The notes beneath the pieces are model-generated. The model saw only the letters and a list, made by a program, of their open reading frames with translations, was not told the origin of the DNA and searched no databases. From contig NC_051852.1 of assembly GCF_905115235.1 (NCBI RefSeq), forward strand, positions 122,774,027-122,838,026: a stretch of DNA of 64,000 nt, given 5' to 3'. Positions 1 through 12,130 of this stretch are shown in pieces. The position numbers and the translations under genes were made by a program. Source of the stretch: Hermetia illucens (taxonomy: Eukaryota > Arthropoda > Insecta > Diptera > Stratiomyidae). Each line of letters begins with the position of its first letter. Within the stretch, counting starts at the first letter, position 1.

Positions 1-1810
1 GCGACGTAATACCTCTATAATTGCTGCACTCCGTGATATCTCCCTCTTTATGTATGAGACAGATAATGCCTCGTTGCCAATCGTCAGGCATTGGTTCGCT
101 GTCCCATACCTTGAGCACAAGTTGATGAACCACTTGGTGTAACTGGTCGCCTCCTGCCGATTTATGATTTTTTAGCTGATGAATTGCACGGACTGTTTCT
201 CCTAAACTTGATGGTGGCAGTATTTGTCCGTCGACTTCAGTTGGCGGGACCTCCAACTCGCCGATGTTCTGGTTGTCGGATGAGCGGCAGAATGAGCATC
301 GAGGTGTATAAGGCTTCATCCTGCTGACTTGTTGGTAGAACTTCCGCGCCTGGTGCGGTTGCTCCCTGTACTTTTCTAGTTCACAGACTTGTTGGTTCTC
401 CCAGGCTTCCTTTTTCCGTCTATGAAGTCGCTTCTCCGCTCGACGGAGTTCGTGATAAGTCTCTGCGCGTGCACGCGTTCTTTGAGAATGCAACATCATC
501 AAACCAGCCGTTCCGACTCCTTTTGAGGCTGGGGCAAAGTATGTTTGAGGCGATATCCATGATAACGTTCTTCGGGTGGTTGTGAAGATCATTTGTTGAT
601 GCTTCATCTCCAGGTCCTCTGTTGACTGCGGTCATTGCGGCATCCATTTTGCTCTTATAGATGTCGCGGAGGGCTGTGTTGTGGATGGCTTCAGTGTTAA
701 CTCTCACCTGATTGCCAGAGGGGATCCTAGGTGGTACTGTTATTCGAGCTCGGAGCGCCATGACGACGAGATAGTGATCCGAGTCTATATTGGCCCCCCT
801 ATATGTTCTAACATTCATCAAGGCTGAGAGGTGGCCGTCTGGAGAGGCCCACGTATGTTTGTGGACCGATTTCCGCACAAACCAAGTACTTCCAACAACC
901 ATTTTTCGTGTGACACTGCTAACTGAATAATCCGCAGTCCGTTATCATTTGTATTTTCGTGTAAGCTATGGTAGCCAACGTATCGCCTGAATACGGGCTC
1001 CTTCCCTACTTGGCTGTTAAAATCCCCAAGTATGATTTTGATATCATATCTGGGACAGGCTTCGAGGGCAGTAGAACGAACTGCCTCGTAAAAGGTATCC
1101 TTCTCCGACTCTGCAGTCTCTTCTGTAGGGGCGTGAACGTTATTGAGGCTTATATTTCTAAAAAGGCCTTGCAAGCGCAGAGTACGTAGCCGTTCGCTTA
1201 TGTTTTCAAAGCCGATAACAATAGGTTTCACTTTTTGGCTGACTAAGAAACCTACTCCGAGCACATGGTTTACTGGATGGCCGCTATAATATATGGTGTA
1301 GTGGCTCTTCTCCAGGAAACCGGTCCCTGTCCATCGTATCTCTTGCAACGCTGTTATATCAGCCCTATATTGGGACAGGGTATGGTAGCTGCTCGTCAGC
1401 TTTATCTCTGTACAGGGAGCGCACGTTCCATGAGAAAATGCGCAAATCGTTATTGCGTTGTCGTTGCCGGGTCCGTCGTTGCATAATCCGTCCAGTCCGA
1501 GGCTCCTGTTGTGGCTTCGTAGCAAGTTGTTTTCCGTGTACGGTTGTCAGCCCTACCCAACCCCCAACCTGGAGGACCAGTCGGTACAATTTGTCCCGTT
1601 TTTAGGCGCGGGAGACTCGCCTTCATCTTTCTCCGTCTGCAGCTTTTCGTTAAGAAAGAGCTCCCAGCGATCACCACGTGGAGGTGGAGATAGGGTTAGG
1701 TAGTAGAGCTGTTGGTGTTGGTTCAGCAGGCATTTCCCAGGTTTTATGCTCCATCGTGAGTACCAATCCACGTTTCACCCTGGGACCTGTACTACCATTT
1801 GACCACATTT
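1..1810 (-). mobile_element. RTE-type LINE family A, copy 1 (endonuclease half, cut by window edge)
   Basis: Minus-strand non-LTR retrotransposon fragment. Read 5'->3' on the minus strand from about 1810 it holds a leader, then an APE-type endonuclease with recognisable motifs (SWNVRSL start near 1420, LQEIRW near 1345, GDFNSQVG near 1015, SDHYLV near 775). A charged linker (RRAEKRLH, AWENQQVCELEKYR) follows, and then the very start of the reverse transcriptase, which runs off the window at base 1. Family A has the 'WNVR...LQEIRW' endonuclease typical of RTE-clade elements. The reading frame is broken several times (pieces at 420-902, 818-1525 and 1450-1677). The same sequence recurs, slightly diverged, from base 4799 onward. 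Family assignment is from motif memory. Confidence 0.85.
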
Positions 1811-1811
1811 C

Positions 1812-2850
1812 TACAGCCTTTGTCCCGTTCACAAGCGGGGTTGGCTCGTAGTGATCGTTTTCATCATTTGGTTTTATGAAAAGCCTGATCCGGATGCAAT
1901 CGCGAGTCTTTCAAATCACCATCCATCCCAGTTGTTCAGGCCGGCCTTTTGGTCGCTTACTATCGATTTCGATATTCAGAGCAATCTTGGAGAGTGAGTT
2001 CTCGTTAGCACGAATTGCGTGACCATACCATCAAAGACGCCTCCCTCGCAATTTTTCCACGATCGGTGCAACCCCATAACGATCGCGAATATCCTCATTT
2101 CGGATGTGATCAAAACGTGTCACGCCACTAGTCCAACGTAACATCTTCGTCTCCATTACTGCAAGATGCCGTTCATTGTCTTTTATAGTTGGCCGACACT
2201 CAGAACCATAGAGAGCGGCAGGACGGACAACATTGCGGTAAATTTTAGATTTAAGACGTTCGTTGATACGTCGATCACAAAGAACACTAGTTGTGGAACG
2301 CCACTTCATCTAGGTTGCGTTAATGCGTGAAGCAATTTCATAACGCAGTTCTCCATTGGCTGACAGGCTTGACCCGAGGTATTTAAATCACTCAGTTCTG
2401 GACAGATCACTGCCGCTGACAGTGATTATGCCTGTTTCATGGGGAATTGCAGAAATGCAATGTAAAGAGAGCGATGCTTCTCACTGTGTTTCTCCATGAG
2501 TAACCGCGCAACGTGTATTGCTTAGTTCCGCAGTTTTCGACAAATCCGGCTTGATTCACGGTTATTTCAACGATTTCGCGAATACGGTTGTCAAGTTTGC
2601 GTTCAAAAATCTTCATGTTATGGGAAAGTAAAAGCATCGGACGATAATTTGAACATTCTGCTGAACTACCTATTGGAACAGTGGTACTTTCTTGCCAGTC
2701 AGATGGTGTTCTTCCTTCCTAAATAATCCGACTAAAGAATTCACTGAGCCACAGTGCTGGGTTCCAGCTCTTCGCTTTCCAGAGCTCAGATGCGATGTCG
2801 TCAGGTCCTGTGGCTTTCCCCGATTTCATTCGTTACCAGATACAATTAAC
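1812..2850 (-). mobile_element. RTE-type LINE family B, copy 1 (reverse transcriptase, internally deleted)
   Basis: Minus-strand LINE fragment immediately abutting the 5' end of A copy 1. The 3' UTR lies at about 1812-1990 ('cctttgtcccgttcac' block). Upstream is the RT C-terminal domain at 2031-2309 (CDRRINERLKSKIYRN, TKMLRWTSGVTRFDHIRNE), then the central RT at 2437-2637 (MKIFER...IREIVEITVNQAGF), and weak N-terminal RT to about 2850. The central RT, where the YADD active-site block should be, is missing: the sequence jumps from the 'IAFL' block directly to the 'ITVSGSDL' block near 2440. That is an internal deletion of a few hundred bases, so the copy cannot encode a polymerase. Confidence 0.8.
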
Positions 2851-3613
2851 CTTATATTTGATCCTTAATTTTTCATAAAGACGAGGCTTCAAGCCATTTT
2901 GCTCATTTGCTTTATAGCCATGTTCAGAGAGCATGGAACTTCTCTTATTCAAATCAGATAATCAAAATACCGAGATTGAAAGTTTCTCACTGGTAGGAAT
3001 TTCCCTGTGCCTTCAATTAAAATTACAAGAATTAAATTGAAAACTTTTTATTGGAAAATATAAAATAAATTGCGTGTTAGTGAATTTTTCCACAAAGGTA
3101 ATGCTCCGCTAACTCCGAAGCACTTAACACTACTTGTGACGAATTCGGATACTAAGGAACTCGCTGAACTCCGAAGGTAAAAGGTAAAAAATATCCTGGT
3201 TCCAGATTTACATAGTCTTAATTTAGAAATCGATATAGAGCAAGCGTAGCTAAGATCTAAACTTCGCATCCTGATCTAAAATCAACCGTAAAATGTTGAT
3301 ATGGTCCATGCAGGAAAATCCGAAGCGAAAACCAGCCTGCTCTCCGTCCATCAAGCTTCGAGATGTCCTTTCATGCGTTTAAGAATTATTTTAGCTAATA
3401 TGCTGGTGACAGCAGGAACCACACAGATACCCCTCTAATTATCACACTTAAAACACGTGCCCTTCTTTGGAATCTTCCTATTCAGTCGGAAGGTCTCGAA
3501 TTCGTAAGATTTCCATACGAGCGGAAGCAACAGATTTGCAATAACCGCAAGTGCAACGATAAATAATTCTGCGGAGAGACCGTCAAACCCAGCGGCTTTA
3601 CTTCGTTTGAGTG
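2851..3613 (-). mobile_element. AT-rich unknown block plus RTE-type LINE family C RT fragment
   Basis: 2851-3290 is AT-rich sequence with no protein I recognise. 3290-3613 on the minus strand encodes reverse transcriptase pieces (ALKRSKAAGFDGLSAELF, then PAVTSILAKIILKRMK and a GEQAGF-like block with frame breaks), the 'fingers' region of another RTE-like family, C. Its 5' side ends exactly where the (GAT)n tail of A copy 2 begins at 3614, so A appears to have inserted there or to have been fused there. The whole block recurs at 7691-8487. Confidence 0.6.
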
Positions 3614-6600
3614 CATTCATCATCATCGTCAACGGCGCAACAACCGGTATTCGGTCTAGGCCTGCCTTAATAAGGAACTCCAGACATCCCAGTTTTGCGC
3701 CGAGGTCCATCAATTCGATATCCCTAAAATCTGTCTGGCGTCCTGACCTACGCCATCGCTCCATCTCAGGCAGGGTCTGCCTCGTCTTCTTGTTCTACCA
3801 TAGATATTGCCCTTATAGACTTTCTGGGTGGGATCATCCTCATCCATACGGATTAAGTAACCCGCCCACCCTAACCTATTGAGCCGGATTTTATCCACAA
3901 CCGATCGGTCGTGGTATCACTCATAGATTTCGTCGTTATGTAGGCTACGGAATCGCTCATCCTCATGTAGGGGCCAACAATTTTTCGGAGGATTCTTCTC
4001 TCGAACGAGGCCAAGAGTTCGCAATTTTCCTTGCTAAGAACCCAAGTTTCCGAGGAATACATGAGGACTGGCAAGATCATAGTCTTGTACAGTAAGAGCT
4101 TTGACCCTATGGTGAAACGTTTCGAGCGGAACAGTTTTTGTAAGCTGAAATAGGCGGTTTGATGTTGTTGGTTGGTTCGTCTTCGGTGCTGACGTTGCCA
4201 CATTGTCTTGCCTTCATTGATGTGCAGCCCAAGATCTCGCGCCGCCAGCTCGATCTGAATGAAGGCAGTTTGTACGTCTCGGGTGGTTCTTCCCATGATG
4301 TCGATATCGTCAGCATAGGCCAGTAGTTGGGTGGATTTAAAGAGGATCGTACCTCTTGCATTTACCTCAGCATCACGGATCATTTTCTCGAGGACCAGGT
4401 TAAAGAGGACGCATGATAGGGCATCCCCTTGTCGTAGACCGTTGTTGATGTCGAATGGTCTTGAGAGTGATCCTGCTGCTATTTTCTGGCCTCGCACATT
4501 GGTCAGGGTCAGCCTAGTCAGTCTCATTAGTTTCGTCGGGATACCGAATTCTCTCATGACCGTGTACAGTTTTACCCTGGCTATGCTATCATAGGCGGCT
4601 TTAAAGTCGATGAACAGATGGTGCAACTGTTGTCCATATTCCAAAAGTTTTTCCATCGCTTGCCGCACAGAGAAAATCTGATTTGTTGCTGATTTGCCTG
4701 GAGTGAAGCCTCTTTGGTATGGGCCAATGATGCTCTGGGCGTAAGGGGCTATCCGGCCTAGCAAGATAGCGGAGAATATCTTATAGATGGTACTCAGCGA
4801 CGTAATACCTCTATAATTGCTGCACTCCGTGATATCTCCCTCTTTATGTATGAGACAGATAATGCCTCGTTGCCAATCGTCAGGCATTGATTCGCTGTCC
4901 CATACCTTGAGCACAAGTTGATGAACCACTTGGTGTAACTGGTCGCCTCCTGCCGATTTATGTTTTTAACTGATGAATTGCACGGACTGTTTCTCCTAAA
5001 CTTGATGGTGGCAGTATTTGTCCGTCGACTTCAGTTGGCGGGACCTCCAACTCGCCGACGTTCTGGTTGTCGGATGAGCGGCAGGATGAACATCGAGGTG
5101 TATAAGGCTTCATCCTGCTGACTTGTTGGTAGAACTTCCGCGCCTGGTGCGGTTGCTCCCTATACTTTTCTAGTTCACAGACTTGTTGGTTCTCCCAGGC
5201 TTCCCAGGTGGAGAAGCGACTACATAGACGGCTATGAAGTCGCTTCTCCGCGCGACGGAGTTCGTGATAAGTCTCTGCGCGTGCACGCGTTCTTTGAGAA
5301 TGCAACATCATCAAACCAGCCGTTCCGACTCCTTTTGAGGCTGAAGCAAAGTATGTTTGAGGCGGTATCCATGATAACGTTCTTCGGGTGGTTGTGAAGA
5401 TCATTTGTTGATGCTTCATCTCCAGGTCCTCTGTGGACTGCGGTCATTGCGGCATCCATTTTGCTCTTATAGATGTCGCGGAAGGCTGTGTTGTGGATGG
5501 CTTCAGTGTTAACTCTCACCTGATTGCCAAAGGGGATCCTAGGTGGTATTGTTATTCGAGCTCGGAGCGCCATGACAACGAGATAGTGATGACCTAAGAA
5601 ACCCCCTATATGTTCGACATTCATCAAGGCTGAGAGGTGGCGGCGTTCGATCAACACATGGTCAATTTGGTTGAAAGTGATCCCATCTGAAGAGGCCCAC
5701 GTATGTTTGTGGACCGATTTCCGCACAAACCAGGTACTTCCAACAACAATTTTTCGTGTGACACTGCTAATTGAATAATCCGCAGTCCGTTATCATTTGT
5801 ATTTTCGTGTAAGCTATGGTAGCCAACGTATCGCCTGAATACAGGCTCCTTCCCTACTTGGCTGTTAAAATCCCCAAGTATGATTTTGATATCATATCTG
5901 GGACAGGCTTCGAGGGTCCGTTCTACTGCCTCGAAGGTATTCTTCTCCGACTCTGCAGTCTCTTCTGTAGGGGCGTGAACGTTAATGAGGCTTATATTTC
6001 TAAATTTGCCTTGCAAGCGCAGAGTACGTAGCCGTTCGCTTATGTTTTCAAAGCCGATAACAATAGGTTTTACTTTTTGGCTGACTAAGAAACCTACTCC
6101 GAGCACATGGTTTACTGGATGGCCACTATAATATATGCTGTACCGGCTCTTCTCCAGGAAACCGGTCCCTGTTCAATGCATTTCCAGTAACGCTGTTACA
6201 TCAGCCCTAAATTGGGTCAGGGTATCGGCTAGTTGCTTATCAGCTTCTTCTCTGTACAGGGAGTACACGTTCCATGATAAAATGCTCAAATCGTTATTCC
6301 GTTGTCACAGCCGGGTTCGTCGTTGCATAATCCGTCCAGTCCGAGGCTCCTGTTGTGGCTTCGTAACAAGTTGTTTTCCGTGTACGGTTGTTAGCCCTAC
6401 CCAACCCCCAACCTGGAGGACCAGTCGGTACTATTTGTCCCGTTTTTAGGCGCGGGAGACTCGTCTTCATCTTTCTCCGTCTGCAGCTTTTCGTTAAGAA
6501 AGAGCTCCCAGCGATCACCACGTGGAGGTGGAGATAGGGTTAGGTAGTAGAGCTGTTGGTGTTGGTTCAGCAGGCATTTCCCAGGTTTTATGCTCCATCG

Positions 6601-6660
6601 TGAGTACCAATTCACGTTTCACCCTGGGACCTGTACTACCATTTGACCGCATTTCTACAG
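3614..6660 (-). mobile_element. RTE-type LINE family A, copy 2 (near full length)
   Basis: The most complete family A copy, about 3.05 kb on the minus strand. The 5' leader lies near 6660-6390 and the endonuclease at about 6280-5600 (GDFNSQVGKEP near 5870). The linker is at about 5420-4960 and the reverse transcriptase at 4929-3700. The 3' tail is a short (GAT)n run at about 3614-3626, next to a conserved 'ggcgcaacaaccggt' end. The RT retains LLAYADDIDIMG (active-site block), FTPGKSATNQIFSVRQ and the C-terminal RRGRPCLRW domain. Several frameshifts split endonuclease, linker and RT, so it is probably inactive. All A copies in this window that keep their 3' end have the same GAT/ATG-rich tail, a normal trait of RTE elements. 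Confidence 0.88.
3871..4929 (-). pseudogene. Reverse transcriptase open frame of LINE A copy 2
   Basis: Open stretch of about 350 codons encoding most of an RTE-type reverse transcriptase. It includes the fingers (IICLIHKEGDITECSNYRG), palm block A (HHLFIDFKAAYDSI), GLRQGDALSC, the catalytic YADD block near 4310, and the thumb with MILPVLMYSSETWVLS. The frame degrades towards its end: residues after DSVAYITTK are out of register with other copies, and the natural C-terminus (RRGRPCLRW...DVWSSLLRQA) continues in another frame at 3700-3900. The upstream linker and endonuclease are also in other frames, so I call this a pseudogene of a LINE polyprotein, not a host gene. Confidence 0.8.
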
Positions 6661-7690
6661 CCTTTGTCCCGTTCACAAGCGGGGTTGGCTCGTAGTAATC
6701 GTTTTCATCATTTGGTTTTATGAAAAGCCTGATCAGGATGCAATCGCGAGTCTTTCAAATCACCATCCATCCCAGTTGTTCAGATATTCAGAGCAATCTT
6801 GGAGAGTGAGTTCTCGTTAGCACGAATTGCGTGACCATACCATCAAAGACGCCTCCCTCGCAATTTTTCCACGATCGGTGCAACCCCATAACGATCGCGA
6901 ATATCCTCATTTCGGATGGGATCAAAACGTGTCACGCCACTAATCCAACGTAACATCTTCGTCTCCATTACTGCAAGATGCCGTTCATTGTCTTTTATAG
7001 TCGGTCAACACTCAGAACCATAGAGGGCGACAGGACGGACAACATTGCGGTAAATTTTACATTTGAGCCGTTCGTTGATACGTCGATCACAAAGAACACT
7101 AGTTGTGGAACGCCACTTCATCTAGGTCGCATTAACGCATGAAGCAATTTCATAACGCAGTTCTCCATTGGCTGACAGCGTTGACCCGAGGTATTTAAAT
7201 CACTCAGTTTTGGACAGATCACTGCCGCTGACAGTGATTGTGCCTGTTTCATGGGGAATTGCAGAAATGCAATGTAAAGAGAGCGATGCCTCTCACTGTG
7301 TTTCTCCATGAGTAACCGCGCAACGTGTATTGCTTAGTTCCGCAGTTTTCGACAAATCCGGCTTGATTCGCAGTTATTTCAACGATTTCGCGAATACGGT
7401 TGTCAAATATACGTTCAAAAATCTTCATATTATGGGAAAGTAAAAGCATCGGACGATAATTTGAACATTCTGCTGAACTACCTTTCTTTTTCCATATTGG
7501 GACAGTGGTACTTTCTTGCCAGTCAGATGGTGTTCTTCCTTCCTAAATAACCCGACTAAAGAATTCACTGAGCCACAGTGCTGGGTTCCAGCTCTTCGCT
7601 TTCCAGAGCTCAGATGCGATGTCGTCAGGTCCTGTGGCTTTCCCCGATTTCATTCGTTACCAGATACAATTAACCCTATATTTGATCCTT
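6661..7690 (-). mobile_element. RTE-type LINE family B, copy 2 (same internal deletion)
   Basis: Near-duplicate of 1812-2850: the same 3' UTR block adjoining the A 5' end, the same RT C-terminal domain (about 6850-7130) and the same central RT (7249-7449). It has the same internal deletion at the 'IAFL' to 'TVSGSDL' junction near 7255. It lacks about 35 bp of the 3' region seen in copy 1 (copy 1 has a stretch around 1941-1975 that is absent near 6783). The shared deletion shows that copies 1 and 2 descend from one already defective precursor. Confidence 0.8.
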
Positions 7691-8487
7691 AATTGTTCAT
7701 AAAGACGAGGCTTGAAGCCATTTTGCTCATTTGCTTTATAGCCATGTTCAGAGAGCATAGAACTTCTCGTATTCAAATCAGATAATCAAAATACCGAAAT
7801 TGAAAGTTTCTCACTGGTAGGAATTTCCCTGTTCAAGGATTGAAATAACACACGAGAATTGATAGCACGTAGAAATCTTTCGCCTTCAATTAAAATTACA
7901 AGAATTAAATTGAAAACTTTTTATTGGAAAATATAAAATAAATTGCGTGTTAGTGAATTTTTCCGCAAAGGTAATGCTCCGCTAACTCCGAAGCACTTAA
8001 CTACTTGTGACGAATTCGGATACTAAGGAACTCGCTGAACTCCGAAGGTAAAAGGTAAAAAATATCCTGTTTCTAGATTTACATAGTCTTGATTTAGCTA
8101 AGATCTTAACTTCGCATCCTGATCTAAAATCAATCGTAAAATGTTGATATGGTCCATGCAGGAAAATCCGAAGCGAAAACCAGCCTGCTCTCCGTCCATC
8201 AAGCTTCGAGATGTCCTTTGATGCGCTTAAGAATTATTTTAACTAATATGCTGGTGACAGCAGGAACCACACAGATACCCCTCTAATTATCACACTTAAA
8301 ACAGGTGCCCTTTTTTGGAATCTTCGCCATGATTCCCTTCTCCCATTCTGTCGGAAGGTCTCGAATTCGTAAGATTTCCATACGAGCGGAAGCAGCAGAT
8401 TTGCAATAACCGCAAGTGCAACGATAAATAACTTTGCGGAGAGACCGTCAAACCCAGCGGCTTTACTTCGTTTGAGTGCATTCATCA
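7691..8487 (-). mobile_element. AT-rich unknown block plus LINE family C RT fragment, copy 2
   Basis: Second copy of the 2851-3613 block. It carries about 50 bp near 7831-7881 that copy 1 lacks, and has lost about 30 bp near 8090 that copy 1 keeps. The minus-strand RT piece at 8160-8487 again reads ALKRSKAAGFDGLSAKLF and ends against the GAT-rich tail of the next A copy at 8488. Confidence 0.6.
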
Positions 8488-11285
8488 TCATCATCAGCGG
8501 CGCAACAACCGGTATCCGGTCTAGGCCTGTCTAGGCCTGTCTAGGCCTGCCTTAATAAGGAACTCCAGACATCCCAGTTTTGCGCCGAGGTCCACCAATT
8601 CGATATCCCTAAAATCTGTCTGGCGTCCTGACCTACGCCATCGCTCCATCTCAGGCAGGGTCTGCCTCGTCTTCTTTTTCTACCATAGATATTGCCCTTA
8701 TAGACTTTCTGGGTGAGATCATCCTCATCCATACGGATTAAGTGACCCGCCCACCGTAATCGCTCATAGATTTCGTCGTTATGTAGGCTACGGAATCGTT
8801 CATCCTCATGTAGAGGACCAAAAATTTTTCGGAGGATTCTTCTCTCGAACGAGGCCAAGAGTTCGTATTTTTTGTTTGCTAAGAACCCAAGTTTCCGAGG
8901 AATTCATGAGAACTGGCAAGATCATTGTCTTGTACAGTAAGAGCTTTGACCCTATGATGAAACGTTTCGAGCGGAACAGTTTTTATAAGCTGAAATAGGC
9001 TCTTTTGGCTGGCAACAACCCTGGGCGGATTTCATCATCGTAGCTGTTATCGGTTGTGATTTTCGACTCCTATCTAAATTGGTTTCGTTTGACCAGTGCG
9101 GTTTGATGTTGTTAGTTTGTTGGCTTTTGGTGCTGACGTGGCCACCATATACTTTGTCTTGCCTTCATTAATATGCAGCCGAAGATCTCGCGGGACCTGC
9201 TCGATCTGGATGAAGGCGGTTTGCACGTCTCGGGTGGTTCTTCCCATGATGTCAATATTGTCAGCATAAGCTAGTAGTTGGGTGGGCTTAAACACGATTA
9301 TACCTCTTGGATTTACCTGAGCATCATGGATCTTTTTTCCAAGGCCAGGCTATCCGGCCTAGCAAGACTGATTATAGCTATCTTATAGATGGAACTCAGC
9401 AACGTCATACCTCTATAATTGCTGCACTGTGTGATATCTCCCTTTTTATGTATGAGACAGATGATGCCGCCTCTTTCCCAGTCGTCAAGCATTGATTCTC
9501 TATCCCATGCCTTGAGCACAAGTTGATGAGCCATTTGGTGTAATTGGTCGCCTCCATATTTAACCAATTCGACTGTAATTCCTTAGGCTCCTGGCGACTT
9601 ATATTTTTAAACCTATGAATTGCACGGACTGTTTCTTCTATACTTGATGGTGGCAATATTTATCCGTCGTCTTCAGTTGGCGAGACCTCTAACTCGCCGA
9701 TGTTCTGGTTGTTCAGTAGTTCATCAAAGTACTCAACCTATCGCCCCAATATGCCCATTTTGTCGGAAGTCCGATTTCCCTCTTTGTCTCAGCAGGATGA
9801 ACATCGAGGTATGTAAGGGTTCATCCTGCTGACTTGTTGGTAAAATTTCCGCGCCTGCTGCGGTTGCTTCCTGTATTTTTCGAGTTCACAGACTTGTTGG
9901 TTCTCCCAGGCATCCTTTTTCCGTCCGTGAAGTCGCTTCTCCGCTCGGCGGAGTTCGTGATAAGTCTCCATGCGTGCCTGCGTCCTTTGAGAATCCAGCA
10001 TTACTCGGTATGCAGCATTCTTCCGTTCCATAGCTAGCTTAGATTCATCGTCAAACCAGCCGTTCCTACTCTTTTTGCGACCCAAATAGATACTTTGTGG
10101 GCGTATTTATGATAACCTTCTTTAGGTGATTGTGAAGATCATTTGTTGATGCTTCATCTCCAGGATCTCTGTTGACTGCGGTTATTACGGCATCCATTTC
10201 CCTCTTATAGGTGTTGCCGAAAGCTGTATTGTGGATCGCGTCAGTGTTAACTCTCGCCTGATTGTCAGAGGGGATTCTGGATGGTGTTGTTATTCGAGCT
10301 CGAAACACCATGACAACGAAATAGTGATCCGAATCTATATTGGCCCCCCTATATGCTGAGAGGTGGCGGCGTCGTCAATTTGGTTGAAAGTGGTCCCGTT
10401 TGGAGAGGCCCACGTATATTTGTGGACCGCTTTCTGCGCAAACCAGGTACTTCCAACAACCATTTCTTGTGACACTGCTAATTGAATAATCCGCAGTCCG
10501 TTATCATTTGTATTTTGGTGTAAGCTACGGGAGCCAACGCATCGACTGAATACGGGCTCCTTCTCTATCTCTCCTATCCTTCTGCAACCCGGCAGTCTCC
10601 TCTGTAGGGTGTGAACGTTAATGAGGCTTATATTTCTAAATTTGCCTTGCAGGCGCAGATTGCATAGCCCTTCGCTTATGTTTTCAAAGCCGATAACAGG
10701 TTTCATTTTTTGGCTGACTAAGAAACCTACTCCGAGCACATGGTTTACTGGATGGCCGCTAAAATATATGGTGTAGTGACTCTTCTCCAGGAAACCGATC
10801 CCTGTCCAACGTATCTCCTGTAACGCTGTTACATCAGCCCTATATTGGAACAGGGTATCGGCTAGCTGCTTGGCAACTTCATCTCTGTACAGGGAGCGCA
10901 CATTCCACGAGAAAATGCGCAAATCGTTATTCCTTTATCGTTGCCAGGTTCGTCGTTGTACTATCCGTCCAGTCCGAGGCTCCTGTTGTGGCTTCGTAAC
11001 GAGTTGTTGTCCGTGTAGAGTTGTCACCCCCACCCGAACCCCAACCTGGAGGACCAGTTGGTAAAATTTGTCCCTTTTTAGGCGCGAAAGACTCACCTCC
11101 ATCCTTCTCCGTCTGCAGCTTTTCGTTAAGAAAGATCTCTCAGCGATCACCACGTGAAGGTGGAGGTAGGGTTTGGTAGTAGAGCTGTTGGTGTTATTTC
11201 AGCAGGCGTTCCCCAGGTTTTATGCTCCATCGTGGGTACCAGTCCACGTTTCGCCTTGGGATCTATACTACCCTTTGACCATGCT
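8488..11285 (-). mobile_element. RTE-type LINE family A, copy 3
   Basis: About 2.8 kb minus-strand A copy, more diverged than copies 1 and 2. The 3' tail is at 8488. RT C-terminus is at 8541-8858 (RRGRPCLRWSDGVGQDARQ), the YADN-variant active-site block near 9265, and RT N-terminus at 9313-9567. The linker is at 9789-10085, the endonuclease at 10066-10922 (SWNVRSLYRDEVAKQLAD) and the leader to about 11285. The second aspartate of the YADD block reads as N and part of the middle RT is deleted near 9340, so it is defective. A 10-base unit 'tctaggcctg' is repeated three times near 8518-8550, a small local expansion. Confidence 0.85.
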
Positions 11286-12130
11286 ACGATATTATCAGGT
11301 TTTATGTCTCTTCGGCTTCAGTAGCGCTGAGAGTTACGTGCTGGTGGTTTCACGTGAGTACTCGCTGCAGTAGTATATTCCCACAGTCTTCTAAATACAC
11401 CCTGCTGTGTTGGCTGAGGGGAATGTCCTAGCATTTTTCCGAAGTTTTTTATTCTCACGATACTTTTGTTAAAAACATTGAATGCGTTTTCTTGGTCAGA
11501 ACTTGTTACTGAGAGAGGTCGGATATGACGTTTTTTTTTTTTTACTGGGAATAATTCAAAGAATGTTGTCTGAAACCTCCCTCTTTTATCACGATTCGGG
11601 ACTAGCCTTGGAAGCAGGCCCGTAGAAGGAAAATCCGAGCCCGGTGTGAAAATTATGCCGAAAAATGGGGTACAGGATGAAAGCCATAAGAGTTTGGGTT
11701 AAGAATTTCTCGGGTACCCCTACTATCCCATTTTCCATAAAAATGTATACAATGGCCCCCTAAAAAAGTCCGGGGCCGGCGGGAATCTTTCCCTTTCCAC
11801 CCGTCTCTCTTCAGACCTGCTTGGAAGACAATAGTAAATTATAGTACTATATTTAGAGTAGTGATTGGGAGCATAATTTTTTTCGAATTTGAATGAGTAT
11901 TCCGGTATATCCGAGTCCTTTTTCGTCCAAATGGTTCGTGCATTAAAACTGTTCCAGAAATAATTGTTTGTTTTTCTTTTATTCGTTTCTACTCACTCTG
12001 CAGCCTTTATCAAATAATATTTAAATATAAGATAATAATTTGTCATTAAGCTTATAAATATGTTTTCCCCTATCTTGTATTTCGTATGATAAAGGCTTTG
12101 GGGTGAACTGGACAGTCCCGAATAAACAAA
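11286..12130. other. Gap without recognisable gene
   Basis: Intergenic sequence between A copy 3 and the composite repeat. It includes a poly-T run near 11529-11540 and a G/C-richer stretch at about 11580-11830 that looks like old repeat sequence, but I cannot assign it. No ORF here has a sequence I recognise. Confidence 0.5.

Noticed and set aside
3000-3290. Possible long terminal repeat in the AT-rich block of array units
   Set aside because: No paired copy within a unit, no primer-binding site or coding part recognised, so no LTR call is supported.
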